From Pseudomonadota bacterium (lineage in GTDB: Bacteria > Pseudomonadota > Gammaproteobacteria > CALCKW01): a stretch of DNA of 49,013 bases. A program made the position numbers and the translations under genes. The notes below the pieces were generated by a model. It ran no database searches. It saw only the letters and a list, made by a program, of their open reading frames with translations, and had not been told where the DNA came from. Numbering within the stretch: position 1 is the first letter of the stretch; each line of letters opens with the position of its first letter. The stretch spans positions 1 through 49,013 of the forward strand of contig JBCCUP010000031.1 of the NCBI GenBank assembly GCA_039196715.1, written 5' to 3'. Below are positions 30,036 to 39,598 of the stretch, one piece after another.

Positions 30036-31808
30036 ATGGCTGAACTGCACACCATCGAAGTGCCCGACATCGGCGACTTCAACGACGTCGAGATCATCGA
30101 AGTCCACGTGTCGGTCAACGACGTGTTGGCAGTCGAGCAGTCCCTGCTGACAGTCGAGAGCGACAAGGCCAGCATGGACATTCCGGCCCCACACGCTGGC
30201 ACGCTCACAAGCCTGCAGGTCAAGGTGGGCGACACGATATCCGCGGGCAGCGTGATCGGCGTGATGGAGCTCGCCGAGTCCGGTTCGGCCGCACCCGCCG
30301 CTCACGCGCCTCTCGACGCCCCCGCCGCTGCACCCGAGACACCGGCTGCTGCGTCGATTGCACAGGACACCGACCGACACTGCCAGCTGCTGGTGCTCGG
30401 TGCCGGACCTGGCGGCTACTCGGCCGCGTTCCGGGCGGCCGACCTCGGCGTCGACACCGTGCTCATCGAACGCAACCCGACACTCGGCGGTGTGTGCCTG
30501 AACGTCGGCTGTATCCCCTCGAAGGCGTTGCTGCACATCGCCGCGGTGATCGACGAAACCGCCCACCTTGCGCACGCCGGCGTGCGATTTGCCGCCCCCG
30601 AAGTCGACCTCGACGGCTTGCGCACGCACAAGGACAACGTGGTCGCCAAGCTGACCGGTGGCCTCACCGGCATGGCAAAACAACGCAAGGTGGACGTGGT
30701 GCGCGGTGTCGGGACCTTCGCCGGGCCCAATCGCCTCCGGGTGGCCCTCGCCGACGGCGGCGAAACCCACATCGGCTTCGATCGCTGCATCATCGCGGCG
30801 GGCAGCGAATCGGTGAACTTGCCGTTTCTGCCGGACGACCCGCGTGTCGTCGACTCGACCGGGGCACTCGAGTTGCCGGCCATCCCCAAGCGCATGCTGG
30901 TGATCGGCGGCGGCATCATCGGCCTCGAGCTCGGCTCCGTGTACGCGACCCTCGGCGCGTCGGTGGACATTGTCGAAATGACCGGATCGCTGATGCCGGG
31001 TGCCGACCCGGACCTGGTCAAGGCCTGGCAGAAACACAACGCGTCGCGCTTTGACCGCGTGATGCTGAACACACGCACCACGGCGGCCGAAGCGATCGAG
31101 GCCGGCATCCGGGTGAGCTTCGAGGGCGAGGCGGCACCGGACGCCGACGTGGTGTACGACTTCGTGTTGCAGGCCGTCGGGCGCAGACCCAACGGCACGC
31201 TGCTGCACGTCGAGCAGGCGGCCCTGACGCCGACCGAGCGCGGTTTTCTCGACGTCGACGCGCAGATGCGCACGGCACAGCCCCACATCTTCGCGATCGG
31301 TGACATCGTCGGCCAGCCGATGCTGGCACACAAGGCAGTGCACGAAGGGCACGTCGCGGCCGAGGTCATCGCAGGCGAGTTGCTGAACGACGACAAACTC
31401 AAAGCGGCGGCCTTCGACCCGATGCAGATCCCGAGCGTGGCCTACACCGACCCCGAGGTCGCCTGGGCCGGCAAGACGGAAAGCGAGCTCAAGGCGGCCG
31501 GTATCGACTACCGCAAGGGCCAGTTTCCGTTTGCGGCGTCCGGGCGCGCGATCGCGAACAACCGCACCGAAGGCTTCACCAAGTTGCTGTTCGAGGCCGA
31601 GAGCGGCCGGATCATCGGCGGCGGCATCGTCGGCACGGGCGCGGGTGACTACATTGGCGAAGTGTGTCTCGCGATCGAAATGGGTGCCGACGACGTCGAC
31701 ATCGGCAAGACCATTCACCCGCACCCCACACTGGGCGAATCGATCGGCCTGGCCGCTGAAGTGGCGCACGGAAGTTGTACTGATTTACCACCTCAACGCC
31801 GCCGCTGA
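30036..31808 (+). CDS. lpdA: Dihydrolipoyl dehydrogenase with N-terminal lipoyl domain (E3)
   Basis: Reoxidises dihydrolipoyl groups with NAD in the pyruvate dehydrogenase complex. The 590-residue protein is longer than ordinary E3 (about 475) because it carries its own lipoyl domain at residues 1-80 (target Lys44 in ESDKASMD), a linker, then the full flavoprotein: LLVLGAGPGGYSAAF, the redox disulfide in CLNVGCIPSK, and the C-terminal HPHPTLGES with the His/Glu pair. Such lipoyl-E3 fusions occur in several proteobacteria. It starts 10 bp after aceF with a weak ribosome-binding site. Confidence 0.96.
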   Translation: MAELHTIEVPDIGDFNDVEIIEVHVSVNDVLAVEQSLLTVESDKASMDIPAPHAGTLTSLQVKVGDTISAGSVIGVMELAESGSAAPAAHAPLDAPAAAPETPAAASIAQDTDRHCQLLVLGAGPGGYSAAFRAADLGVDTVLIERNPTLGGVCLNVGCIPSKALLHIAAVIDETAHLAHAGVRFAAPEVDLDGLRTHKDNVVAKLTGGLTGMAKQRKVDVVRGVGTFAGPNRLRVALADGGETHIGFDRCIIAAGSESVNLPFLPDDPRVVDSTGALELPAIPKRMLVIGGGIIGLELGSVYATLGASVDIVEMTGSLMPGADPDLVKAWQKHNASRFDRVMLNTRTTAAEAIEAGIRVSFEGEAAPDADVVYDFVLQAVGRRPNGTLLHVEQAALTPTERGFLDVDAQMRTAQPHIFAIGDIVGQPMLAHKAVHEGHVAAEVIAGELLNDDKLKAAAFDPMQIPSVAYTDPEVAWAGKTESELKAAGIDYRKGQFPFAASGRAIANNRTEGFTKLLFEAESGRIIGGGIVGTGAGDYIGEVCLAIEMGADDVDIGKTIHPHPTLGESIGLAAEVAHGSCTDLPPQRRR

Positions 31809-31943
31809 CACTGCAGCAGCGTCACCGCTCTGACACTTGTCTGACGCGCCGTGTGAATGTGCAACGCCGGCGCCGGCCTGTGCTATAGCTATGCCCATTC
31901 GCGTGCTACCGTGCGCGCAACACAGATAAAACGGAGCCAATCC

Positions 31944-32357
31944 ATGCTTGATCACATCAACGAAACCAACACGGCTGGCAACAATTTCGGCAAGCTCGTC
32001 CTGCGCTTGACGCTCGGCGTGTTGATGCTGTTCCACGGCTACGCCAAGCTCAGCGGTGACCTGGTGTGGCTCGAGAACATGCTCGCAGGCTACAACCTGC
32101 CGCCACAGTTGGCATACGGTGTCTACGTCGGCGAGATCCTCGCGCCGATCATGATCATCCTCGGCGCCTTCTGCCGTTTCGGTGGGTTGATCATCGTGGT
32201 CAACATGGGCTTTGCGCTGTTCCTCGCACACCAGAGCGAACTGATGCTGCTGAATGAAACCGGCGGCTATGCGCTAGAGGTGCAGGCCTTCTTCCTCTTC
32301 ACCGCGCTTGCCATGGTGTTTCTCGGCAGCGGCCGCTACGCGGTGCGTCCCGACTGA
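31944..32357 (+). CDS. DoxX family membrane protein
   Basis: A 137-residue inner-membrane protein with four hydrophobic helices and the DoxX-type opening LVLRLTLGVLMLFHGYAKL. DoxX-family proteins occur with thiosulfate:quinone oxidoreductase in archaea, and many bacterial members have no known role; nothing nearby points to one. The ATG at 31944 follows ACGGAG at good spacing; the frame open from 31857 has no conserved sequence. It converges on the patatin-like gene with 22 bp between stops. Confidence 0.85.
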   Translation: MLDHINETNTAGNNFGKLVLRLTLGVLMLFHGYAKLSGDLVWLENMLAGYNLPPQLAYGVYVGEILAPIMIILGAFCRFGGLIIVVNMGFALFLAHQSELMLLNETGGYALEVQAFFLFTALAMVFLGSGRYAVRPD

Positions 32358-32379
32358 CGGGCGAACTTCGCACGGCGCG

Positions 32380-33471
32380 TTACGCTGGGATCGGTAACAC
32401 CTGTGCCACCAGGCGCTCCGGCTTGTCGACCAACGCGAGAAACGCCTCACCCAAGGCCTGGCTCTCGGCCAGTGCCGCGCGCCAGCGCGCCTGACGGTCG
32501 GCATCGGCACACCGGCTGAAATCCCGTCGGTCCGGTAGCCGACCGCCGGGCAGGCGCTCGACGTGCGCAGCCGACGGTGAAATCAGCAGAACGTTGCGCA
32601 AGTCCTGCGCTCGGGCACGTCGCCAGCGCAGCGCCTTGTCGAACCAGCCGGGACTCACGTGCGCAAAGAAGTGCGGGTAGAGCACCACGCCCTCGCGCGC
32701 ATTCGCAGCGAACAGCCAGTCCGGCACCGGGTGGTAGTCGAGCAGCCCACCGTCACGGTACACCCCCGTGGGCGCGCCACGGATGTCGTGCACACCCTGC
32801 ATGTAGACAGGCAGTGCCCCCGAGGCTACCACCGCGTCACCGAGGTTCTCGTTGCACAGCGCCACCTGTTGGCTCGGCACGCCGTCGACCGGTGCCAATG
32901 GCCACGCGCTGCGCGGGTCACTGAACACCACCCGCTCGGCCCAGTGATGCAGTCGCGCACGGCCCCTCAGGTTGGCGAAGAAGCCCGCGACGATAGCGCG
33001 TTTCTGCCCGCCGGGCCGCGGGTCGGCCAGCCCGCCGTGGCAGCGCGCGGTGCCAACATGAAAGCGGTAGCGCGGGTGCGAGAGGATGCTCGATCCCCCG
33101 TCCGGCAGCGCGACCGAGACGATGCGAGCAGTCTCCCGTGAGATCGACTCGGGCGTGGGCACACCGTGGTAACGCTGCGCGATGTAGGCCTCGGCCAGGG
33201 TCGCCAGACTCTGCCGCGGATCGTCCTGACAGGCAGCGGCCAACTTGAAAGTGCCAATCGAGGTACCGAGCAGATCAATCGGCTGTGCGCCGTCACGCGG
33301 CAACCAGTCGCCAAACACGGCCTGATCGAGCCCGCAGATGCCGAGCCACTTCGCGGCACCCGAGGCGCCGACCACGGCGCGGACGTGCGCTGGCTGCAAG
33401 CCGTGCTGCCGAATGTACTCACGCGCAGCCGTCCCGGCATGCAGCACCAGTCTGTCCGCCATCTTCCGCAT
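32380..33471 (-). CDS. Patatin-like phospholipase
   Basis: A 363-residue patatin-fold hydrolase with a Ser-Asp dyad. Seen: a glycine-rich oxyanion stretch ([12 protein letters not shown]), the nucleophile elbow G-x-S-x-G as GTSIG, and the catalytic Asp in [11 protein letters not shown]. No signal peptide is seen, so it probably acts in the cytoplasm or at the membrane surface. The substrate is unknown; patatin proteins act on phospholipids or other acyl esters. ATG 33471 is used; an ATG nine bases downstream is equally possible. Divergent from the FKBP gene. Confidence 0.8.
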   Translation of the reverse strand: MRKMADRLVLHAGTAAREYIRQHGLQPAHVRAVVGASGAAKWLGICGLDQAVFGDWLPRDGAQPIDLLGTSIGTFKLAAACQDDPRQSLATLAEAYIAQRYHGVPTPESISRETARIVSVALPDGGSSILSHPRYRFHVGTARCHGGLADPRPGGQKRAIVAGFFANLRGRARLHHWAERVVFSDPRSAWPLAPVDGVPSQQVALCNENLGDAVVASGALPVYMQGVHDIRGAPTGVYRDGGLLDYHPVPDWLFAANAREGVVLYPHFFAHVSPGWFDKALRWRRARAQDLRNVLLISPSAAHVERLPGGRLPDRRDFSRCADADRQARWRAALAESQALGEAFLALVDKPERLVAQVLPIPA

Positions 33472-33759
33472 TTCCGTCGAATTCGGACCCGCAGTGTAGG
33501 GTGTCGTGGCATCGGGTGCGCGGTGCGCACAACCGCATGCAGTGCCTGTCATCCACCCGGTCGGGCTGCCGCCCACGCGCGGAACCCTGACCCCGGACAG
33601 CCATCCCAACGGTGTGGTGCCCAGCGGCGAAAGCGTGGAACGGTCCTGTTCACCACACTACAATGCCCCACGCACCACCAACCGGCGGTGCCTGGCTCGG
33701 CGCGCTACGCGCGCTACCACCCTCCCGCAGCCTGGCTGCGGCACCAAGGACTCACTCCA

Positions 33760-34419
33760 TTGAAAACGATTACCTCGGCCCTGCTGCTCGCCGCAGGCTT
33801 GACCACTGCTGGCAGCGTTGGAGCCAATCAAGACATGCAGGACCTCAGCTACAGCCTCGGCGCCCTGATCGGTGACCGCATACTCACCCCGTACCAGGAG
33901 CTCGACTACGATCGGCTGCTCGAGGGGCTGAAAGCGGCGCACCAGAAGGCGGCGCTTGAAATCGACCTCGACACCGCCAACCAGATCGTCCAGGCCGAGT
34001 CACAGAAGGCGCAGGAAGCGGCCACCGCAGAAGCACGCGCGGCCGGCGAGGCCTTTCTCGCCGAGCAGGCTGCGCGCGAAGGCGTGATGTCCACCGACTC
34101 CGGCCTGCTGTACGAGGTCAAGGTTGCCGGCGACGGCGCGAAGCCGGCGGCCACGGATCAGGTCACGGTGCACTACGAAGGCCGACTCATCGACGGCACG
34201 GTGTTCGACAGCTCGATCGCCCGTGGCGAACCGACGAGCTTCGCGCTCAACCAGGTGATCCCCGGCTGGACCGAGGGCTTGCAGCTCATGCCCGTGGGCA
34301 GCAAATACACCTTCTACATTCCCTCGGACCTCGCCTACGGCGCGCGCGGCGCCGGCGGGTCGATCGGCCCGCACCAGGCGTTGATCTTCGACGTCGAGCT
34401 GATCGCCATCGGCGGCTGA
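33760..34419 (+). CDS. FKBP-type peptidyl-prolyl isomerase, Mip/FkpA type
   Basis: A periplasmic or surface PPIase of 219 residues: signal peptide ([22 protein letters not shown]), an N-terminal helical dimerisation region about residues 28-110, and a C-terminal FKBP domain ([48 protein letters not shown]). It resembles FkpA/Mip/FklB. The frame has no ATG near the signal peptide; the TTG at 33760 preceded by AAGGA is the only start that gives a complete signal peptide. A strong terminator follows at 34442. Function as a folding catalyst in the envelope is inferred from the family. Confidence 0.88.
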   Translation: MKTITSALLLAAGLTTAGSVGANQDMQDLSYSLGALIGDRILTPYQELDYDRLLEGLKAAHQKAALEIDLDTANQIVQAESQKAQEAATAEARAAGEAFLAEQAAREGVMSTDSGLLYEVKVAGDGAKPAATDQVTVHYEGRLIDGTVFDSSIARGEPTSFALNQVIPGWTEGLQLMPVGSKYTFYIPSDLAYGARGAGGSIGPHQALIFDVELIAIGG

Positions 34420-34441
34420 TGCGACACCGCGTCTGAGTACA

Positions 34442-34466
34442 CCGGCGGGTGACTTCCACCCGCCGG
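34442..34466 (+). terminator. Terminator-like hairpin after the FKBP gene
   Basis: CCGGCGGGTG pairs with CACCCGCCGG around a 5-nt loop, then CTGTTTA. It begins 22 bases after the FKBP stop and ends 45 bp before upp, so upp is likely transcribed from its own promoter or by read-through. Confidence 0.6.
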
Positions 34467-34511
34467 CTGTTTACCCTGTCGTCACCAGACCACCTCAGAC
34501 CGGACCCCACC

Positions 34512-35138
34512 ATGACGCTGCATGTGATCGACCACCCCCTGATCAAGCACAAGATCGGGCTCATGCGCCGTGCCGACATCAGCATCAAGAGCTTTCGCGA
34601 CCTCGCTGGCGAGGTGGGTATGCTGCTCACCTACGAGGCCACCCGCAGCCTGCCCACCGAGACCACAACGATCGAATGCTGGTCCGGTGCGGTGGACGTC
34701 GAACAACTGCAAGGTAAAAAGCTGACGGTGGTGCCGATCCTGCGCGCCGGCCTCGGCATGCTGACCGGCTGCCTCGAGGCGATCCCGAGCGCGCGCGTGT
34801 CAGTCGTCGGGCTGTACCGCGACGAGACCACACTGCAACCCGTGCCCTACTTCGAAAAACTCTGCCAGGACGTCGACCAACGCCGCGCCGTGGTGCTGGA
34901 CCCGATGCTCGCGACTGGCGGCACCGCGATCGCGACCATTGACATGCTCAAGGCCAAGGGTTGCTCTGACATTCGCGCGCTCTTTCTGGTCGCGGCCCCC
35001 GAGGGCGTCGACGCCATGCAGGCGGCCCATCCGGATGTGGACATCTACACCGCTGCACTCGACGAGCGGCTGAACGAGCACGGCTATATCCTGCCCGGGC
35101 TCGGCGATGCCGGGGACAAGATCTTCGGCACACGCTGA
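34512..35138 (+). CDS. upp: Uracil phosphoribosyltransferase
   Basis: Salvages uracil to UMP with PRPP. The 208-residue length equals that of E. coli Upp. Seen: [12 protein letters not shown] at the start, LRAGLGM, the PRPP-binding loop [15 protein letters not shown], and the C-terminal uracil-binding region [27 protein letters not shown] 34512 ([10 protein letters not shown]) is the conserved start; the 21 codons upstream are in the FKBP terminator region. No pyrimidine permease gene follows. Confidence 0.97.
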   Translation: MTLHVIDHPLIKHKIGLMRRADISIKSFRDLAGEVGMLLTYEATRSLPTETTTIECWSGAVDVEQLQGKKLTVVPILRAGLGMLTGCLEAIPSARVSVVGLYRDETTLQPVPYFEKLCQDVDQRRAVVLDPMLATGGTAIATIDMLKAKGCSDIRALFLVAAPEGVDAMQAAHPDVDIYTAALDERLNEHGYILPGLGDAGDKIFGTR

Positions 35139-35435
35139 GAATCTGCGACACGGCGCACGCCCACGGTGCGCCACCCCCTCGCCCATCCCGTGGGCTGTGT
35201 CTCAAAACCGGCACACACCGCGGTGTGCAGAGCCCGGCTGGCCGGGAACCCTCGACACGGTCACAGCCAGCGTCAGGCGCTTGACGCAGAATGCATCCCA
35301 CTCGCAGCGCAGTAAGGGGTTGCTGCAACGCGATAGGGGTCGCCAGCCTGCGACCGGTTGCTCACGCCATCGGCACCCGACTCGGGTGGTCGTATTGCAG
35401 GGTTCGAGACAATCCGGTCGCAGGCGCCCCCGCCC
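35139..35435. other. Intergenic region between convergent upp and DUF599 genes
   Basis: No gene is supported here. A 7-bp hairpin (GGCGCAC at 35152-35158 with GTGCGCC at 35166-35172) could end the upp transcript but has no U-run. A 14-bp perfect palindrome CACACCGCGGTGTG lies at 35214-35227. Nothing else is recognised. Confidence 0.5.
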
Positions 35436-36116
35436 TCACCGCCGCACGTCCCCACCAACGATCGCCCGCGATCGAGACGAGAAGTCCCGGCGCCACAGCA
35501 CGTAGAGCACCCAGATCGTTCCGACGGCGAGACCGGCCGCGTGCAACAGCCACAGAAAGCAGGCGATGGCGAAGAAGTACGCGCGCAGCCCGTTGTTGAA
35601 GTGTTCCGCGGACAACATGTGGAGTTGCGCCAACTGCTCGATGCGCAGTTCGACGTCCGACGCCGGTGCCGATTGCTCTGGCATCGCCCCCATCAACACG
35701 GCGCAATAGTTGAACAGACGATAGCTCCACATCAGCTTGAAAAACGCGAAAGCAAACACGCCGGCAACCAGCACCACCTTGATGCGCCAGTTGACGCCGA
35801 CGGAATTCGGGTCGAAGCCGGTCTCGGAGAGCGAAAACGTCGCGTCGCCGTAACCGAGCATCGCCGTCATCGCACCGATCATCAGCACCGCAGTCGAGGC
35901 GAGGAAACCGACCCCCTGCATCAGGGCGGACTGGATTTGCGAGTCGACGATGCGGATCTCGCGCGCAGCCATCCCGGCGATCCAGTCGCGCCGGATCGCG
36001 TCCATGCGCGCCGTGATGCTGCGGTCGCGGTACACGCCGTCGGCGAGGCTGACGTAGCCGAACCAGCCAAGTGAAAAAACCAGCAGACCGATCAGGTCCA
36101 GCGCGTTGAAATTCAT
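35436..36116 (-). CDS. DUF599 family membrane protein
   Basis: A 226-residue inner-membrane protein of the DUF599 family. The N-terminus (DLIGLLVFSLGWFGYVSLAD) has a first helix, with further helices at about 70-95, 115-140 and 180-215. The conserved HFNNGLRAYFFAIACFLWL block is characteristic. Function unknown in the family. ATG 36116 is chosen over an ATG ten codons upstream since the latter adds nothing conserved. Divergent from the HAD gene with 86 bp between starts. Confidence 0.85.
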   Translation of the reverse strand: MNFNALDLIGLLVFSLGWFGYVSLADGVYRDRSITARMDAIRRDWIAGMAAREIRIVDSQIQSALMQGVGFLASTAVLMIGAMTAMLGYGDATFSLSETGFDPNSVGVNWRIKVVLVAGVFAFAFFKLMWSYRLFNYCAVLMGAMPEQSAPASDVELRIEQLAQLHMLSAEHFNNGLRAYFFAIACFLWLLHAAGLAVGTIWVLYVLWRRDFSSRSRAIVGGDVRR

Positions 36117-36202
36117 GTGGGGTCCCGAACTGTGATCGCGTGTCATCCGCGCGGCAGAGGCTTATAGTGTAGGGCTGACTCCGACGCTGCGACCTGCCGA
36201 CT

Positions 36203-36913
36203 GTGCGCATTCACCACCCCGATTTCACCCGTGTGCGGGCCATCTCCTTCGATCTGGACGACACGCTATGGCCCGTGCAGCCGGTGTTGATCGCAGCCGA
36301 GACCGCGATCTACGCGCGCATCCAGGCGCGCTACAGCGCGGTGTCTGACGCGCTCGATTTCGACGCGCTGCGCGCGCGTCGGATGGCGTTCTTTCAGGCG
36401 CACCCGGCCTTGCACCACGACCTGACGCGGTTGCGTCGGGTGTTTTTCGACGAGCTGTTGGCGTCCTTCGGCTACCGCGACGGCGGCGACGCGCTGCTCG
36501 AGGAATTTCTGGCACTGCGCAACGCGGTCACACCCTACCCGGGTTGCGAGGCCTTTCTCGAGGCCTTGGCCGCCCGCTACCCGCTGGTGGCCTGCACCAA
36601 CGGCAACGCCGACGTGTTCAAGACGCCCCTGGCGACCTACTTCAGCGCGTCTGTGCGCTCCGAGGACGCCGGCGCGGCCAAACCGGACGCGCGGATCTTC
36701 AAACAGACCTGCGAGGCCGTGTCGGTGCCGGCAGCGGAACTCGCGCACGTTGGCGACAACCCGGTCACGGACGTGATCGGTTGCCAGCAGTTCGGTTGCC
36801 ACGGCGTCTGGTACAACCCCGACCAACTGGCGTGGGCCCACCCCACGGCGCCGCCGCCGCACGCCGACGTGGACGGGTACGACAGCCTGGCGGCGCTCTT
36901 AACCGGATGCTGA
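36203..36913 (+). CDS. HAD-family phosphatase, YigB-like
   Basis: A 236-residue haloacid-dehalogenase-type phosphatase. Seen: motif I FDLDDTLWPV with both Asp, motif II CTNGNA, a Lys in KPDARIFK (motif III), and motif IV HVGDNPVTDVIGC. It aligns along its length with E. coli YigB, which dephosphorylates 5-amino-6-(5-phosphoribitylamino)uracil in riboflavin synthesis as well as other sugar phosphates. Whether this protein has that role is inference; no riboflavin gene is nearby. The start is a GTG at 36203. Confidence 0.85.
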   Translation: MRIHHPDFTRVRAISFDLDDTLWPVQPVLIAAETAIYARIQARYSAVSDALDFDALRARRMAFFQAHPALHHDLTRLRRVFFDELLASFGYRDGGDALLEEFLALRNAVTPYPGCEAFLEALAARYPLVACTNGNADVFKTPLATYFSASVRSEDAGAAKPDARIFKQTCEAVSVPAAELAHVGDNPVTDVIGCQQFGCHGVWYNPDQLAWAHPTAPPPHADVDGYDSLAALLTGC

Positions 36914-36936
36914 AAAACGTCGCGAGAAGACCACAT

Positions 36937-37030
36937 GCGAGGCGCGAGCAGCCGGCCCGGCGCTCCGGCAGAGGCCGAGACATATCACTGGTCCGGCACA
37001 CGGGCAGATAGGCGAGGTTCGAGCAGCCGG
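36937..37030. repeat. Pair of GC-rich repeats with hairpin potential before the homocysteine methyltransferase gene
   Basis: GCGAGGCGCGAGCAGCCGG (36937-36955) recurs as GCGAGGTTCGAGCAGCCGG (37012-37030), 17 of 19 bases equal. After the first copy the sequence can fold back (GAGCAGCCGG with CCGGCGCTC, one bulged A). They lie in the 295-bp gap before the methyltransferase gene. This may be a REP-type element or part of a structured leader; it does not match an SAM, SAH or cobalamin riboswitch that I can recognise. The rest of the gap shows no gene. Confidence 0.5.
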
Positions 37031-37208
37031 TGCGCCGGAGCGACAGCAACGAAGCAATTGGGTGGGGACGCCCGGTCTTCACAATGGTTTTTCAGCGCCC
37101 TGTCAACGTCGAGTTGAATTGTCTGCAATCGGGCGTGGAAATTTCTTCAGCGCCAGCCGCCGCGCCGCGCCCTACACTCGAGGCAGGATCCCCATCCGGC
37201 AGTCTGCG

Positions 37209-38246
37209 ATGACCAACACATTCGAGGATTTGCTCGCCAGCGGCCGCGTGCTGCTCGCGGACGGCGCGACGGGTACCAACCTGTTCACCATGGGTTTGCA
37301 AAGCGGTGACGCACCGGAGCTCTGGAACACCGATCACCCCGATCGGATCAGCGCGCACTACCGGGCCTTCATCGACGCCGGGTCCGACATCGTGCTCACC
37401 AACACCTTCGGCGGCAACCGCAGTCGCCTGGCACTGCACCGGGCGTCGGACCGCGTGCGCGAGCTCAACGTGGCTGCGACCCGCCTGTTGCGCGAGGCCG
37501 TCGACGCCAGCGGCCGGCGCGTGGCCATCGCGGGATCCATGGGCCCGACCGGCGATATCCTGGAGCCGAGTGGACCGCGCACGGTGGCCGAGGCCACCGA
37601 CATCTTCCGCGAGCAGGCGCTGGCACTCGCCGACGGCGGCGCCGACGTGCTGTGGCTCGAGACCCTGTCGTCACGCGAGGAATCAGAGGCTGCGGTAACG
37701 GCCGCGGCCGAAACGGGCCTGCCGTTCGTGATGACGGTTAGCTTCGACACCAATGGCCGTACCATGATGGGCCTCACCCCAACCGATGTCCGGCAATTTC
37801 AAGCGGCACAAGCCACACGCCCTGCGGCTTGGGGAGGCAATTGTGGCCTCGGCGCGTCAGAAGTCGTCGCAGCTCTTGTCACGTCGCAACGCGAGACGCC
37901 ACTCGGCGTCGACGCCCTCGTGGCGAAAGCCAATTGCGGTATTCCACAATACCTTGACGGCAAGATCGTCTACTCCGGTACACCCGAGGTCATGCAACGG
38001 TACGCCGCTCTGGCTATTGATGCGGGCGCACGCATCATCGGCGGTTGCTGTGGCACCACACCGGCCCATCTGGCCGCCATGCGCACCGTGATCGACACGC
38101 ACGAGCGCGGCGCTCTGCCCACACTCGACGCCATTGAAGCCTCCCTCGGGTCGGTATCCGAGGGGACACGCAGGCTGTTCCGAGGTGAAACGACACCGAA
38201 ACCGGCCCGTGCAGGTCGCCGTCGCCCGGTGCGCAAGGCGAGCTGA
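37209..38246 (+). CDS. Homocysteine S-methyltransferase family protein (betaine-type)
   Basis: A 345-residue zinc-dependent methyltransferase domain like the N-terminal domain of MetH and betaine-homocysteine methyltransferase. Seen: LLADGATGTNLF at the start, TNTFGGNR, and the three zinc-binding Cys in GGNCGLG and GGCCGTTP. It has no cobalamin domain. In proteobacteria such proteins are often betaine:homocysteine (Bmt) enzymes, which fits the neighbouring sarcosine oxidase, since betaine demethylation leads to sarcosine; dimethylsulfoniopropionate, S-methylmethionine or other donors remain possible. ATG 37209 is chosen as the conserved start. A Lys/Arg-rich tail closes the protein. Confidence 0.85.
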   Translation: MTNTFEDLLASGRVLLADGATGTNLFTMGLQSGDAPELWNTDHPDRISAHYRAFIDAGSDIVLTNTFGGNRSRLALHRASDRVRELNVAATRLLREAVDASGRRVAIAGSMGPTGDILEPSGPRTVAEATDIFREQALALADGGADVLWLETLSSREESEAAVTAAAETGLPFVMTVSFDTNGRTMMGLTPTDVRQFQAAQATRPAAWGGNCGLGASEVVAALVTSQRETPLGVDALVAKANCGIPQYLDGKIVYSGTPEVMQRYAALAIDAGARIIGGCCGTTPAHLAAMRTVIDTHERGALPTLDAIEASLGSVSEGTRRLFRGETTPKPARAGRRRPVRKAS

Positions 38247-38273
38247 TGGCGTCGGATCGCGTGGCGCTCTCGG

Positions 38274-39491
38274 TCAACGCAACCGGTAGCGCAGCGCGGT
38301 GTTCAAGCGCCCTTTGACCCCCGAGACGGCATCCTCATCCGAGCGGGACACGCTGACCGAGAGGTCGAGCTCGAAGGTGTTGCTGATGTCGTAGATGAAC
38401 CCGCTGGTCAGCGTGTCGCTGGTGTCGCTCTGTTGGCGCACGTGACTCCAGTTGTTGACCCAGTCCACCACGTCGGAAATCTCGTAGGTGTAGCTCAGCT
38501 GGTTGCGGAAACTGCCCTGGCCACTGCGTTCAAGCGAGCGGCTGAAACTCGCATCCTCGATCAGTTGTCCGCGGTTGCCGAAGGGTTTGGCGTAGCGGAA
38601 GTTGAGGTTGACTGCGGCGTCGCCGTCGTCGCCACCGGGGTCGGACACCAGGTAGCCCACACCCAGGCGGGTGACAAAGCCGTGCTCGCGCGTGTTGATG
38701 TTCTCGCGGCTGAGCACTTCGTCGATCTTGATGACACCCAGCGCACCGAGACCCTGCCCGTCGATCAGGCCCGCGCCGAGCAGCGTCTCCTCGATGTCGT
38801 CGTACCAGGCCTCGCGGTAGCCGTCCTCGCCGAGACGCGCACGGTATTCCGCCTCGCGGTTGATCGTCTGCGCGAGGTGCAACAGCACCACGTCGGACGG
38901 GTAGATGGTCAGCAGGCGGTACTCTTGCAGCACGGAGACCATGCGGATTGCCCGTGCCAGTGCGGTGGCGTTGATCACCCGTCCGTAGCCGACACCGGCC
39001 TGCACAAAGGCGAACGCATCGGCACCCGGCGTTTCATCTCGAAACTCGCCACCGGCAAACCAGAATTGATTGGGGTTGCGGTCGCGGTAGCTGTCGTAGC
39101 GACCGACCGCCGAACTCGTGATGTTGTCCGCGCTCCCGGCCCCGTCGGCGGTGCCACGCGAGAGCGTGCCGGTCGCGTTGCCCTCGATGCTCCAGACCAG
39201 CGGCAAGGTGCTGTAGACCCGCCGGTAATCGGCGTTGATGGTCAGGCTGTAGCTCGATTGAAAATCGGCGCGCGGCAGCACCGTGCCGCTGTCGATCGCG
39301 GCCTGAGATTGGCTCTGGTTGGCCAGCTCGGCGTTGAAGTTGCGGTTGTTGGCCGAGAACTGCCCGACGACAAACGCCTCTTCCCACTCGCTGTTGGGGT
39401 CGACGTAGTCCTCGAGCGTGATGCCCACGCCGACCAGGGGCACGGCCAGCAGGCTCAGGGACAGAAGGCTCGCTCGCAAATCGAAGGGCAC
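38274..39491 (-). CDS. Putative outer-membrane beta-barrel protein (unrecognised family)
   Basis: A 405-residue protein with a hydrophobic N-terminus (LLSLSLLAVPLVGVGITL), no clear lipobox, and then many strands of alternating polar and aromatic/hydrophobic residues, including VNLNFRYAKPF, RNQLSYTYEISDVVDWV and FELDLSVSVSRSD. It ends in ALRYRLR. This looks like an outer-membrane barrel, but I do not recognise the family. The middle (about 170-260) is more helical (VLLHLAQTINREAEYRARLG). Start GTG 39491 follows AGAGGA. It converges on the homocysteine methyltransferase gene (27 bp). Role unknown. Confidence 0.65.
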   Translation of the reverse strand: MPFDLRASLLSLSLLAVPLVGVGITLEDYVDPNSEWEEAFVVGQFSANNRNFNAELANQSQSQAAIDSGTVLPRADFQSSYSLTINADYRRVYSTLPLVWSIEGNATGTLSRGTADGAGSADNITSSAVGRYDSYRDRNPNQFWFAGGEFRDETPGADAFAFVQAGVGYGRVINATALARAIRMVSVLQEYRLLTIYPSDVVLLHLAQTINREAEYRARLGEDGYREAWYDDIEETLLGAGLIDGQGLGALGVIKIDEVLSRENINTREHGFVTRLGVGYLVSDPGGDDGDAAVNLNFRYAKPFGNRGQLIEDASFSRSLERSGQGSFRNQLSYTYEISDVVDWVNNWSHVRQQSDTSDTLTSGFIYDISNTFELDLSVSVSRSDEDAVSGVKGRLNTALRYRLR

Positions 39492-39598
39492 AACCGGAGT
39501 TCCTCTGGATGCCAGTTCACCGCACAGCGCGGATTCGGTCCGTCATTGTACCCGTGACCGGGGCGCCCCGCTCGCGCGCGAAACGCCACCCGCTGCCG

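Noticed and set aside
35214-35227. 14-bp palindrome CACACCGCGGTGTG as an operator
   Set aside because: It lies between two convergent genes, far from any start; more likely part of transcript ends or chance in GC-rich DNA.
36914-37208. SAM/SAH or cobalamin riboswitch before the methyltransferase gene
   Set aside because: I looked for the conserved cores and did not find them; only paired GC-rich repeats are present.
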